Shown here: positions 43,300-53,780 of the stretch, piece by piece
How positions within the stretch are numbered: the stretch's first letter is position 1
How the letters are laid out: every line of letters starts with the position of its first letter
NCBI RefSeq assembly: GCF_004664715.2
Contig: NC_051075.1
Span: 89,627,709 to 89,691,708, forward strand
Direction of reading: 5' to 3'
DNA from: Peromyscus leucopus
Lineage: Eukaryota; Chordata; Mammalia; Rodentia; Cricetidae
DNA length: 64,000 nt
Made by a program: the position numbers and the translations under genes
The notes under the pieces: model-generated
Told to the model about the DNA's origin: nothing
Database searches by the model: none
Seen by the model: only the letters and a program-made list of their open reading frames with translations

Positions 43300-44160
43300 T
43301 ATCCTAGAGTCCTTGTGAGTCAATCAATGAATATGCATCAAGCCAATAGAGATTGCCATATTCTATAATTACAGACCAATATGATTATTATCTAAAAAAA
43401 CAACACCGAATAGAAAATACCACGGACACTCAATGCTTTGAAACGGCAGGATCTGCTCAAGTATTTCAGGTTTATTTTCAGAGTCCCACTCCTTTAGGTT
43501 ATTCGCCTTCTATCGTTCTAGGAAGAAGTCGGCGAGTTTCTCCAGCACAGTTGTTGCCCACATGGGAAACAGGACAGCCCCTGCCTCTCCCAACTGCGCA
43601 CCTTATTAACGGAGATGGTGGCCTCTGAGGCCCACACCAAACAAATAATGATAATAAAAGAAATCCTTTCTGGAGGCCATCCTTTTCTAAGCTGGGGTTT
43701 GCTGTCAGCTGGCTGGTAGCTTGTGTTGTCAGTCCGTGGGTCCCCGGTTTGGGGCTACAGAAGCAGGCCACGTGCAACAGTCGGACTCTTTGCTAATTGG
43801 GATGAGAAGTTAATCTCTCTCAGCGCGGGTCCAGCTGAGTCTCTGTGAGCAATGATGTATTTAAAAGATCTCTGGCCATCCAGGGCATGTGGCACTAACC
43901 GGATTTAGCTCATTAGCAAATCCACACGGCCCTGCTGACACCGCACCCAGAATAAAATACAGGAGGTTGCCCCATACCCCGTGGGCACCTACAGCCTGGA
44001 CACATAATGAAAAGGCATTTATTAATAATCTCATTGGTCACACAATACAAAGGAAGGCTACAAGAAGTCAAACACTGCCATTTGTCGTGACTAGAAAGGC
44101 ATAATTAAAATAAGCGCCATGTGATTAACCTTTGAGAAATTAATCTGGCATCTTGAAAAA
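43300..44160. promoter_or_regulatory. Large putative enhancer-like conserved block
   Basis: About 860 bp without repeats. Motifs: 'tttgctaattgggatgagaa', 'gctcattagcaaatccacac', 'acataatgaaaaggcattta', 'ttattaataatctcattggt', 'gccatttgtcgtgactag', 'ggcataattaaaataagc' and 'gtgattaacctttgagaa'. CpGs are retained (for example 'ctcagcgcgggtccagctg', 'aagtcggcgagtttc'). This is the strongest regulatory candidate in the window; no coding signature. Confidence 0.5.
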
Positions 44161-44276
44161 AAAAGGCACAAAATGAGGAAGACAGGCTATTACAGTGAAT
44201 TTAGTAGGACTGGGAGGCTGCTGTATAGACTTGATCAAATTCCACAAAGCTATGAAATGTTAGCAACATGGACAGT

Positions 44277-44660
44277 GTTCAAGTTTCACTCTGCTGGTGT
44301 GATAAAATACTCTAACAAAAAGCAACCAAGGATGGAAAGGGTTTTTTGTGACTTATAATTCTAAATTACTGTCCATAATTTTGGGGAAACTGAGGCAGGA
44401 GTGTAAAGGGTCATATCCACAGTTAAGAGTGGAGAGAGAAATGCACAAATCCTTTGCTAGCTAGCTCCATTTGCTTTCTTTGCTCTCTAACAATTCAGGG
44501 CCCAGCCTAGGGAATGGTGCCTCCCACAGTAGACTGGGTTGTCCTACAGTAATTAAAAAACCAAGACAACCCACCACTGACATGCCCTCAGCCTTCCATG
44601 ATCTAGACAATCCCTCAGTTGAAACTCTCTTCCCAGGTGATTCCAGGTGTGTGGGGTTAG
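44277..44660 (-). mobile_element. Family A repeat, minus strand
   Basis: 'ctgctggtgtgataaaatac', 'gaaactgaggcaggagtgta', 'cagtagactgggttgtccta' and 'tccctcagttgaaactctct' follow the reversed family A layout. Diverged. Confidence 0.65.
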
Positions 44661-45065
44661 CAGTGGCAACTAGCCAGCACCGCTAGTCTTACACATGCTC
44701 TCACCACACAAGGCTCAGAGGCCTACAGAAGCTCAATAGCTGACCCATTCACCAAGGGGAAGGACTGCAGAGACCAAGGGAACGCCATCCCCACCCACAC
44801 TGGAGGAGCCTGCTGTTCAGAAGAACAGATATTTTTCCACATGAAAACGTAATTTCATGTTGCCAGGCATTATAATTTCTTTACGGGAGATGTCAGAAGT
44901 ACTTAAATATTCCATTTTAATGAACATTCTGCTGACCACGATTAGCCTTTTATCTAGTGTTGGAATTAGGGATAAGGTAAGAAAGGCACTTAACTCAGTT
45001 GTTGAATTTTAGATAGTAGCTCAAAATTTTAAGGTCAAGATAAATAGTATCTTCACACAATTCTG

Positions 45066-45068
<3 letters not shown>
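44661..45068. other. Unique gene-free sequence
   Basis: No gene or repeat recognised. Confidence 0.5.

Positions 45069-45122
<54 letters not shown>
45069..45122. repeat. (TC)n microsatellite
   Basis: Pure TC run of about 54 bp directly before a minus-strand B1. Confidence 0.97.
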
Positions 45123-45124
<2 letters not shown>

Positions 45125-45140
45125 TTCTCTTTCTCTGTGA

Positions 45141-45358
45141 TGTCTGTCTCTGAGACAGGGTCTCATTTAATCTCAGGTTGGCTTGGAACTTGCCATAGCT
45201 GAGTATGATGGAAATTCTGATCCTCCTACCTCTACCTTCCCTGTGCTGGGATTATAGGCATGTACCCACAAGCCTAGTTTATGAATTGCTGGGTATCAAA
45301 CTCAGGGTTTCCTGGATACTACTAGGGAGGCACTCCATTAATTAAGCTACAGTTCCTT
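45141..45358 (-). mobile_element. B1 plus ID-like SINE, minus strand
   Basis: 'gtctctgagacagggtctca', 'ctgtgctgggattataggca', 'gggtatcaaactcagggttt' and 'ggaggcactccattaattaa' are reversed B1 then ID head. Confidence 0.82.
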
Positions 45359-45405
45359 GACACATGTTTTAAAATTAAAATATCATTTTCAAAGTATGTA
45401 ACTAA

Positions 45406-45750
45406 GGACTGGGAAGATAGTTCAGTCAACAAAATGCATGAGCAAGCATGAGGACCTGAGTTTGGATCTCCAGTACCCATGTGTCAGAGCTTGATATGCT
45501 GGCACATGTCTGCAATCTCAGAACCAGAAAGGTGAAGACAGATCCCTGGAGCTTACTAGCCAACCAGTTTAGACAACTGGGTTCAGTAAAAGATCCTGTC
45601 TCAAAAAGCAATAAGATATAGTTACTATTCTATTACATTATATCATATCCTTTCATATTATAGTATAGTATATTTGATAATGACACCTGTTATCAACCTT
45701 TGGCTTACATACATATACGCACATGTACACACATGCATGTACACAAACAA
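45406..45750 (+). mobile_element. B4 SINE
   Basis: 'actgggaagatagttcagtc', 'gaggacctgagtttggatct', 'agatcctgtctcaaaaagca', then an AT-rich insert and a CA-rich tail ('acatatacgcacatgtacac'). Confidence 0.82.
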
Positions 45751-46245
45751 TGAAACTATTAAGTGAAGATGGGATCAGCATTGCTGATGTTTTCATTTCT
45801 CTCAGCTCTAATATGACTCCGCAGAGCAGCATCCTCTTCCTCTTCTGATTGGTAGCACCTGTTGGCTTCCTGTGATCTAGCCTTGCTCACAGCACTGCCT
45901 AGTGACAGTACTGCTGGGCTATCCAGTCTCACACTGGTTCAACTCAAGGACCAAACAATTGGGTCAACCGTTGGTTGTCATTGAGGACATACTCAGATTC
46001 ATATCTGAATACAACTTTACTAATATCAGCTCGGAAGGAGTTCATTAGAAGCCAGCATCCATCTACATGTCTGTAAAGAACAGTGTATGTTACTTCCTGA
46101 CCTGAAGTGCTCTAAAATGCATATGGTCAGCAAAACAGCTGCAGTAGGGTGACCTGTTATTGTCAAAAGATGGGAGAAGTTTGTTGTATAAAAAGGCACT
46201 TTGGCAGTAGTTCTCACTTGAAAGAGCCTCTTGAAATCATATACA
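45751..46245. other. Unique gene-free sequence
   Basis: No gene or repeat recognised. A 108-codon reverse open frame (46026-46352) runs into the next repeat. Confidence 0.5.
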
Positions 46246-46625
46246 ACCCTCTTGGTTACTTTTCCTGATGCTATGATAAAAATCAACACAAGGGAGATTA
46301 TCAACGCAAGGGAGAAAAGGGTTTTTGGCTCACAGCTGAAGGTACAATCCATGATGGGGAAGTCAACCCAGCAGGAGCTTGAGGCAGCTGGTCACAATGT
46401 ATCCACAGTCAGTCTTGGAGAGTAAAGAATTCTTGCTTTTGTTCAGCTCTCTCTCTCTGCTTAAACAACCCAGGATCCCCAGGAATGGTTCAATCCTTTA
46501 GGAATAGATCTTCTCATCTTAACTAGCACCATCAAGATGATGTCCCACAGGTATGCCCCAAAGCCCACCTCCCAGGTCAGTGTAGAGTCTGTCAAGCTGA
46601 TGATGAACCCTGAACAGCACAGCAA
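46246..46625 (-). mobile_element. Family A repeat, minus strand
   Basis: 'ttacttttcctgatgctatg', 'gtttttggctcacagctgaa', 'tcttcatcttaactagcac' type phrases and 'gagtctgtcaagctgatgat' match the reversed family A order. Confidence 0.72.
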
Positions 46626-46855
46626 CATTCTCAGTGTGTGAGTGTCTCACCTTCATCAGCCAGTCATAGAGATCCAGGCCACCCAGAAGTCCAGGGGTGA
46701 CTACAAGTCAGCATGAACAGAAAACTAGAGTTCGGAGCTTGTGACATTGGACTTGATCCTGCCAGAAGATAATCATTTCCTTGATTCTTTCCTTACCTGT
46801 CAGCTGGACCATCAAAGGCTAAAACAAACCCACATTCATTATTTGGTTGGTTTTT
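46626..46855. other. Unique sequence
   Basis: No gene or repeat recognised. Confidence 0.5.
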
Positions 46856-47326
46856 TGGTGATGAATTTCTAAACAGTCTTATTAGATAAGAAACACAGAG
46901 CCAAATACAGAGATAATAGCCAAAGAGATCAGAGCAATAGCCACCAGTTAACCTTAGTTCACCATGTAGCCATAACTTCCCAGGAGAGCCTCTTCCTGTC
47001 TAACCTGTACCTTTATTGCCTTCCTGTTCTGCCTTCTCATTGGCTCTAAACCCAGCCACATCACTTCCTCATCACTGCCTGTCTATACAGACCTCCAGGT
47101 CTCTATGGTTGGTACTGGGATTAAAGGCATGTGTCACCACACTTGGCTACGTTCTTGAACCCACAGGGACTCTGCCTGCCATGTGATCAGATTAAGAGCA
47201 TGTGCTACCACTGCCTGACTTCTGTTTATAGCTGACTATGACCTCTGATCTCCAGGCAAACTTTTTTTATTAACATACAAATAAAATATCACATTTCAGC
47301 ACAAATAAAATAAAAAAATCACCACA
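46856..47326. mobile_element. Composite LTR-like repeat B, second copy
   Basis: Starts TGGTGATGAATT and ends AAATCACCACA, so its ends form a short inverted repeat (tggtgat/atcacca). Internal order matches 22850-23320: 'acacagagccaaata', CT-rich middle, two B1-like blocks ('gggattaaaggcatgtgtca', 'gagcatgtgctaccactgcc') and 'ctctgatctccaggcaaact'. Confidence 0.72.
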
Positions 47327-47332
47327 GTTTGG

Positions 47333-47450
47333 TTTCATTTTTGGAGACAATGTTTTGTTGTGTAGCCCAAGCTGAAATGGAATTTAAGGTGTTCCTGTCT
47401 TATCATTCAAAGCTTTGTGACTACAGGTGCATACCACCAAGCCTACTGTG
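47333..47450 (-). mobile_element. Old B1 SINE, minus strand
   Basis: 'ttggagacaatgttttgttg', 'tgtagcccaagctgaaatgg' and 'gtgactacaggtgcatacca' are diverged reversed B1 motifs. Confidence 0.72.
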
Positions 47451-47805
47451 GTCATATTTAAATATGGCTCTTATTGATGCTATTGTTTTTATAGCTCATA
47501 ATTTTTTCTTCAAAGACAGCAAAAAACAAAACAAGACAAAAATTTCCACCCAGGCTTTCAGGAAAATCACTACAGATCCTGAATTTAATAGAGCTTAAAT
47601 TAGAAACATTTAATGGTACTTGAAATAGCTTTCTTATCCTTCTAACAGAAGAAGGACTCCTTCCTGGCCGGTCAGCAGTTAGAACTCAGTACATCCAGAC
47701 TCTGTGGGATATGGCCCAGCAGAATTCAACTTTTACAGCCAGGTTGTCTGATGCTTGGACAATAAAACACACCCAATAATTCTGTATAACTCAGACTCTC
47801 CCAGG
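47451..47805. other. Unique gene-free sequence
   Basis: No gene or repeat recognised. Confidence 0.5.
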
Positions 47806-47950
47806 GTGAGCATCATAACTCAGTGGCTCTGGGTTCAAATCCCATTCCCATCACAAATCTGCAGTGTGACTCGGGGCAAGTTCAATTAACTTCTCTGGGC
47901 CCCAGTTTCACCCGCTGTAAATTACTTCCCAGAGGGCTTCCTACTGGGGC
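47806..47950 (-). mobile_element. MIR SINE, well preserved
   Basis: 'gtggctctgggttcaaatcc', 'gtgtgactcggggcaagttc' and 'aacttctctgggccccagtt' preserve most of the MIR sequence in reverse, the best MIR in the window. Confidence 0.85.
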
Positions 47951-48499
47951 CCTGTCCTGTGCATCGAAGAAAAATGTGAAAGTTGTGTAGCTTTGCTATC
48001 CTTGGCAATACATCTTTCTTTTATGCTCTATTCCCTCCCAGCTGTTCTAAGAGGCAGCTAGATTTTTTTTTCATTTACTCAGGAAATCACCCCTTAACAT
48101 CCACGAAGGTGTAAAACATTCTATCAGCTAGAACTGGATATTATGGCAGGTTCATCTTCTTGGAAACTTCACTCTGTTTCATTAATATGGAGACATGTCA
48201 TCCTTTTAACCAATCAGATGCGCCCATGATAGAATTGCATTTGAAGAGGTATATTATCAGAAATAGCTGCATTGCTGTGTGTTCTTCAGAATCCATGCAA
48301 ACTACCCTCCCATATGGAGTCGCTCTTCTTCCTCATGAAAAACCTCAGTGTGAAAATTCCTGTTTGCTGCAGTAAGCAGTATTTTACTGAGGAAAAAAAC
48401 AAAACCAAATAAATTCAATGTTTCTCCATTGGTGGAAATTCTCCTGTATTAGGTATTAGCCTCTTACCTGTATTAGGACACTTATACACTCTTACATTT
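47951..48499. other. Unique gene-free sequence
   Basis: No gene or repeat recognised; 48,160-48,375 is open in one frame without signature. Confidence 0.5.
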
Positions 48500-48502
48500 T
48501 GT

Positions 48503-48540
<38 letters not shown>

Positions 48541-48721
48541 TTTGCCTGAATGTATGTCTGTGAACAATGTGTATGCAGTGCCTATGAGACCAAAAAGAGC
48601 ATTAGATCTGGGATTGATATTAGTGATGATAATAAACCTTCACATGAGTGCTAAGAGTCTAACTCAGGCCCTCTGCAAGAGTAGTTAGTGCTCTTAACCA
48701 CTAAGCTACCTCTCCAGCCCC
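48500..48721 (-). mobile_element. B2 SINE, minus strand, with GT tract
   Basis: (GT)n at 48500-48538, then 'gtgcctatgagaccaaaaag', 'tctaactcaggccctctgca' and 'gctcttaaccactaagctac' ending 'ctccagcccc'. Reversed B2. Confidence 0.88.
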
Positions 48722-49254
48722 ACCTTGGTATATCTTAAGGATGTCATAAAACCTTGAATTAAAATGTCCAATGTCATAGATAACTATCTTGAATGTGTGG
48801 AGAAGATCTGAGGGTTTGTAAAAACACATAAAGATGGTTAATTTTGACATGCAATTTTCTCTGCACTTTTCAATGTCACCAAGACTGTGACCCATACAGG
48901 GTTTCTTAACTGTACATGAAGTCTGGTGGAAGCCATAGTTGTGTCCTGGCCTGGCTCTGGATGAGGGGGACTGACTGAGAATGGTGAAGACAATAGGCAG
49001 GTGGAGGCTTTGGGGTGCTGCTGACAACATTGTTAAAATTCAACAGTTCTAAGAGACGACAATGAAAACGGCAGCTGGACAGATGGGGACACATGGGATG
49101 GAGATGAGCAGTGGCTGCTCTGAAATCTGGAATTCAAAGGTCAGAGGCCTTTGCCAGGATCAGATAGATGAAGAATGGATACAGATGAGGCAGAGCCCAG
49201 CCTGGAGGAAAACTAAAATCGGGGCCGTGGAAGTCAGGATGTAGATAGCAATTG
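48722..49254. other. Unique gene-free sequence
   Basis: No gene or repeat recognised. A 109-codon reverse open frame (48701-49030) partly overlaps the SINE. Confidence 0.5.
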
Positions 49255-49315
49255 ATTAATTAATTAATGTATGTATGTATGTATGTATGTATGTATTGGT
49301 ACAAGTAAGGGGTGC

Positions 49316-49356
<41 letters not shown>

Positions 49357-49413
49357 TGTGTGTGTGTCTGTGTGTGTGTCTGTGTGTGTGTCTGTGTGTG
49401 TGTGTGTGTGTGT
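49255..49413. repeat. (TTAA/TGTA)n and (TG)n compound microsatellite
   Basis: TTAA then TGTA units to 49297, a short gap, then TG repeats interrupted by regular TGTC units to 49413. Confidence 0.95.
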
Positions 49414-49510
49414 AAGAGGATAATTTGTGGGAATCATTTTTCTCCTTTACCATGTGAGTTCTAAGACTCACCTTGGGAACTGCTATCTACAGAGCTGGCT
49501 CACTGGCCTC
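49414..49510 (-). mobile_element. B3-type SINE fragment, minus strand
   Basis: 'gaggataatttgtgggaatc', 'ctcctttaccatgtgagttc' and 'agctggctcactggcc' are diverged reversed B3 motifs. Confidence 0.55.
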
Positions 49511-49832
49511 CAACCTTAATTTTTGACACACGGTCTTTCATTCACCCAGAGCTCCCCAATTTGGTTAGGCTATCTGACCAATATGCACCAGGGATCTGCC
49601 TGTCTCAGCCTCTCCAGCACTGGGATTACAGGTTTGTACCTGGCCTTTTGTGTGGGTGCTGGGGTTTGGACGTTGGGTCCTTGTGCTTTCCTGGCCTTTT
49701 GTGTGGGTGCTGGGGTTTGGACGTTGGGTCCTTGTGCTTTCCTGGACTTTTGCGTGGGTGCTGGGGTTTGGACGTTGGGTCCTTGCGCTTTCCTGGCCAT
49801 CATTTTACCAATGGAGCTGTCTCTTGAGTTGC
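49511..49832 (-). mobile_element. B4 SINE, minus strand, internally triplicated
   Basis: 'gacacacggtctttcattca', 'tccagcactgggattacagg', then three 51-bp copies of the 'gtgggtgctggggtttggac' segment, then 'ccaatggagctgtctcttga'. The linker of a minus-strand B4 has been tandemly triplicated. Confidence 0.75.
49641..49793. repeat. 51-bp tandem repeat, three copies
   Basis: Units at 49641-49691, 49692-49742 and 49743-49793, starting 'tgg(c/a)cttttg'. Units 1 and 2 are identical; unit 3 differs at three positions. A partial fourth start ('tggcc') follows. Because 51 is a multiple of three, several frames stay open on both strands. Confidence 0.98.
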
Positions 49833-50619
49833 TGGCTGAGTGTCTTTTAAATGCAGACATGTGATTTTTTCAGGCAAACTCTATCAGTTGTGTGACTTCA
49901 GTCACAAAGTTCAATGAATCAACGTTCTAGATCATTGCTCACCTTCTTTTCCTGAACTTAACTTAAAGTTCAGCAAAAGGCTAGTGTAGTAGTCATGAGT
50001 AGCTCTGATCCCCCTTCTAGTCTAAGACCTGAAATGCTCTCGGACATGGGCAAAGCTTCACATATGATACAAGGTCAACATGCCACCTGCCTTCCCATGC
50101 TTCATCATCAGTCCCTTGACCTTGGACCTCCAGAGTATTGGAAGCTCTCTCAGGTCTCACAATCTCCCAGGTGATGTCAATGCTCACCAAACCACTGTCA
50201 GAACTTGCAGGGGCAACTTCAGCTCCCAGAGTTCCCAGAATGACAAAGGCCACTGTGAGTGACACAGGTCAGTTCAAGCAAGGTGAAGCAGGTAGGGGAT
50301 GTGAAACGAGACCCCTAGAGCCACAGGCTAGAACCCACCTGTGCATTGCCTTGCCAGGGCTGCTGACCAGCTCTCATCTTCCCAACCCATGGAGGCAGGC
50401 ACAACAGACTCTTAGCCAAGGTGTCAACAGTCCAAGACTCCAAATCCATGTCTGTCCCTAGAATGCAGAAAAACATCCCTCAGTTGCAAAAATATTGGAT
50501 AATACTTTATGCATTTTTTTCTGTCACTTCCTTAAAATACAATCAAAGCTGTTTTGAGTGCCTCTTTGAGCTCTTGGAAAAGTAAAGTCAGTAAGGAAGA
50601 TCCTTAATAGAGTATGGTT
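49833..50619. other. Unique gene-free sequence
   Basis: No gene or repeat recognised. Open frames at 50017-50461 lack protein signature. Confidence 0.5.
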
Positions 50620-50733
50620 ATCTGGGCATGGTGGCATATGCCTGTAACATCAGCGAGTGGGAACCCAAAACAGGATCAAGCTCATTTTGGCCTGTGTGTA
50701 GAGCCCCTGCCTCAACACAGAACAATAACAAAC
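50620..50733 (+). mobile_element. Ancient B1/PB1-type SINE
   Basis: 'tctgggcatggtggcatatg', 'cctgtaacatcagcgagtgg' and 'gagcccctgcctcaacacag' form a strongly diverged B1-like monomer. Confidence 0.65.
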
Positions 50734-50815
50734 CGCTAGGGAGATGTCTTCATCATCATTCAATAGAAATGTTTTAATTAAAATTTTCAGCAATTTTGAG
50801 TTAATTTTCACATCC

Positions 50816-50984
50816 ATTTATTTATCTGTTGTGCCCACGTGCATGTCTTGTACACATATGTTGGTCAAAGAACAACTTAGAGAAGTTAGGTCTTTCCTTC
50901 AACTGTGTGGGTCTAGGGGTTTGAACTTGGCTCACCAACCTGGCATTAGGCACCTTTATCTGCTGAGCCATCTCACCAGTCCTA
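50816..50984 (-). mobile_element. B3-type SINE, minus strand
   Basis: 'gtcaaagaacaacttagaga', 'gggtttgaacttggctcacc' and 'tatctgctgagccatctcac' are reversed B3 motifs. Confidence 0.82.
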
Positions 50985-51167
50985 GTGATTTCAAATTTAA
51001 AACAATAAACAATGCATATCTTCATAAGAGGTGTAGAAATTTCCACAGCAATGATAAGGGACCTTTTTGTGGGGTTGGTTTTAGTTCTGACTTTGACTGC
51101 ATTTTTCCACTTCCATTTTATGAAGACCCATCTCGTGGTACTGAGTTTCACAAAAGCACTCACAGGC

Positions 51168-51170
<3 letters not shown>
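50985..51170. other. Unique sequence
   Basis: No gene or repeat. A 183-codon open frame (50744-51295) crosses SINE, unique DNA and the TC microsatellite, so it is spurious. Confidence 0.5.

Positions 51171-51236
<66 letters not shown>
51171..51236. repeat. (TC)n microsatellite
   Basis: Pure TC run of about 66 bp. Confidence 0.98.
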
Positions 51237-51238
<2 letters not shown>

Positions 51239-51467
51239 GTCCCCTGCCTACTCCTTTGTATCCTAGGCATTTTTATCATGGTAAAATACATATAACATAA
51301 AATTTACCATTTTCAGCAACTTCCAGTTCAGTAGCATTAGCTCTTTTGATTTCTGTTATATTTGGGGCATTCTGTTTCCCATTCCCTTTCTGGCAATGTT
51401 TACTCACTTAGAATCAGCATCTAAAGAGATTAGATATATTGATATCATGCTACCCTTTTATTTTATT
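51237..51467. other. Unique sequence
   Basis: 'catggtaaaatacatataac' followed by 'ataaaatttaccattttc' resembles an old L1 antisense phrase, but is too short to assign. Confidence 0.4.
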
Positions 51468-51660
51468 TTAAGTTATGTTTATGTCTGTGTGGCTGTTTGT
51501 GTACACGAGTGAAGGTACACATAGAGACCAGAAAAGGTGGTCCTCTGGAATAAGAGTTACGGGCAGTTGTGAGCTGGCTGGCATGAGTGTTGGGAACCAG
51601 ACTTTGACCTCTAGAAGATCAATATTTGTTCTTCATAACTGAAACATCTCTCCAGCCTCC
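51468..51660 (-). mobile_element. B2/B3-type SINE, minus strand
   Basis: 'agaccagaaaaggtggtcct', 'gggcagttgtgagctggctg' and 'gttgggaaccagactttgac' ending 'atctctccagcctcc'. Confidence 0.82.
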
Positions 51661-51761
51661 TACTCTTTATTAACCCCCCCAATACAAATAGCTGCTGTGC
51701 TTAGTTATTGCATGTCTCTGCTTATTTATCTGTACAGAAGCCCAGTGAGTGAGAAGACACT

Positions 51762-51850
51762 TATCTGTCCCAGTTACAGACCAGAAAACCGAGAGCCAGG
51801 GTATGTCACTAGCTCCAAGCCACAGTCCTGAAATGGAGAGGCCAGTCTCG
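51762..51850 (+). mobile_element. Possible MIR fragment
   Basis: 'tacagaccagaaaaccgaga', then 'gtcactagctccaagccaca', loosely follows the MIR core in sense. Confidence 0.45.
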
Positions 51851-52349
51851 GGAGAAGCTTGTCTAGGGCAACGTCTGTGCACTAAAACAGCATCACCCAT
51901 GCTTCTGTGGTATAGACAGGGTCATGCTGCTGGAGATGGGAAGCCATCTCACCTGTCTGTGCTTACACCCTGCACTCTACCTGTGTAAAGATGGCTGAGC
52001 CAACAGAAACAGACTGTGCTCTAGAACTGGTGGTCTGTCACTTCAAATGTCTGAATGACTTCCATAACCTAGTCTACCCAGTGATGGGGACAGAAGGCAG
52101 ATTAACTCCTCCATGGCCTGCAAAAGGAAATGTGTGGTTTTCATTTGTACACAAAGGGGCAAATTTGAGTATTTGTCCATAATTGCTATCTTGTATAATA
52201 TGATTATGTATTATTGTATATTATGTTTTTATCTATTATTTTATAATAAACCATATATACTCTATTGCTACATATTATGTACTATAGTTACATATTACAT
52301 ATGCATTATATATTAGAGCAGGAACCCAGGCCATATAATAGACTGCTTG
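51851..52349. other. Unique sequence with AT-rich stretch
   Basis: 52,180-52,315 is mostly TAT/ATA. No gene. Confidence 0.5.
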
Positions 52350-52485
52350 TGTAAACTCCTGGCTCACACACTTCTAGCTGCTACTCATCCTTCCTGGCCT
52401 TAATTTTCTAACCTGTACCATGGAGATGGGAGGGTTATCTACCTCCTCAGACAGATATGATCAAAGAAAAGGCCTGGTGCATTGT
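52350..52485 (-). mobile_element. MIR SINE, diverged
   Basis: 'cttcctggccttaattttct', 'aacctgtaccatggagatgg' and 'gggttatctacctcctcaga' follow reversed MIR order. Confidence 0.6.
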
Positions 52486-52828
52486 GAGTCCTAAAGAGCA
52501 AGTAGTTAAGGTCCATCATTCATTCTGCAAGCATTTATTGGTTTAGACTTTTATTAAATCCTAGCCCTGCCCATTCATATTCTCAAAAGGGTAGACAAAG
52601 GTGAACAATGATTCTTCATGGAGGATAGTAGAATAGCACCCATAAAGTGTCATGGAAAACAAAGGAGTGGACAGATTATGTTGGGGGGGGGCAAGGCAAA
52701 GCTCGCAGAAGCTGCCAGCTCATTCTTAACCAATATCTACAGAGTATATTTTTGTACTATATAAAAACTGCTGGATATTTTGTACAAAAGGTGCTTAAAA
52801 AGACCAAAGTATTTAAAAGGTATGGGTA
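52486..52828. other. Unique gene-free sequence
   Basis: No gene. A G-run at 52682-52690. Confidence 0.5.
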
Positions 52829-52979
52829 AGGCCAGGAGCATGGCTGAGTGGATAAAGATACTTGCTGCCAAGCCTGTAGCCTGGGTTTGATTTCCAGAGC
52901 CCATATGATGGAAAGAGAACTGACTCCAGCAAGTTAGCCTCAGACCTCCACATTCATCTGATGGCTGGTGAGTGAGCGA

Positions 52980-53032
<53 letters not shown>

Positions 53033-53062
53033 CACTCTCACACATATACACTCACAAAATAA
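52829..53062 (+). mobile_element. B3-type SINE with TG tail
   Basis: 'ggccaggagcatggctgagt', 'cctgggtttgatttccagag', 'gcctcagacctccacattca', then (TG)n at 52982-53029 and 'tcacaaaataaaag'. Confidence 0.85.
52982..53029. repeat. (TG)n microsatellite
   Basis: Pure TG run of about 46 bp inside the B3 tail. Confidence 0.97.
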
Positions 53063-53125
53063 AAGTGCGGGGAACAATTTTAATATATGTATGTATATAT
53101 ATGCACCAATATACTGTTTTTTTTC

Positions 53126-53165
53126 CGATATATTTTTATTATGTAGCCCAAGCTGGCTACCACAT
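53126..53165 (-). mobile_element. B1 scrap, minus strand
   Basis: 'atgtagcccaagctggc' is the reversed middle of B1. Only about 40 bp remain. Confidence 0.45.
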
Positions 53166-53241
53166 CTAATCAAATGTATATATTTTAAAAAATATCTTTT
53201 ACTCTTCACAATTAAATTGTGAACCAACAATGCTTTGCTCC

Positions 53242-53309
53242 AGAAGAAGAAGAAGAAGAAGAAGAAGAAGAAGAAGAAGAAGAAGAAGAAGAAGAAGAAG
53301 AAGAAGAAG
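53242..53309. repeat. (GAA)n microsatellite
   Basis: About 23 uninterrupted AAG/GAA units, pure purine, ending in GCAGCAG. Confidence 0.98.
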
Positions 53310-53732
53310 CAGCAGCTAGGCAGAGCTCTTTAAAGACTAGGAAGGCGGCTGAGATCCCACCATTATCTGTGGGTCCTGCAGAGCGGCACAGTTTGAACTG
53401 CATCTGGCATTCCGAGCCAGTTTCCTCAGTCAATATCCACATTGAATAGAAGCCATTGATCAACCAAGTGAAGCTGCTAAAAATGGATTCCAGCCTGAGA
53501 AAAATTTACTAGGGAAGTAGTCGATGAGCCTGGCTTATCTGGGCAAGGCTGGGTTCTTTGTGATCCAACTGGGTGAGAGCTAGGGCCAGATAAGCTCCCA
53601 ACCATGATACCCTGGCTCTCTAGATGTGTAGCTCCCGAGTAGAGCGCAGGCTGGGGGAAAGGGCAGGCCTCACCAGTGTGTACTGTGTCAGGGTTGGATC
53701 TTCATTGCTCTCTTGCCACACACATGTACTAA

Positions 53733-53734
<2 letters not shown>
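53310..53734. other. Unique gene-free sequence
   Basis: No gene or repeat recognised. Confidence 0.5.

Positions 53735-53777
<43 letters not shown>
53735..53777. repeat. (CA)n microsatellite
   Basis: Pure CA run of about 43 bp. Confidence 0.97.

Positions 53778-53780
<3 letters not shown>

Noticed and set aside
47806..47950. tRNA-like sequence in reverse
   Set aside because: It is the MIR SINE, whose 5' end is tRNA-derived.
49255..49413. CRISPR-like regular repeat
   Set aside because: Simple TGTA/TG microsatellite with TGTC interruptions; no unique spacers, and CRISPR does not occur in rodent nuclear DNA.
49523..49864. 113-codon and overlapping frames with a 17-residue repeat
   Set aside because: They are translations of the 51-bp triplication inside a B4 SINE, open on both strands.
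50744..51295. 183-codon open frame with a Ser/Leu repeat
   Set aside because: The Ser-Leu run is the (TC)n microsatellite and the frame also crosses a minus-strand B3 SINE.
53219..53449. Poly-glutamate / poly-serine open frames
   Set aside because: Translation of the (GAA)n microsatellite; no flanking protein signature.
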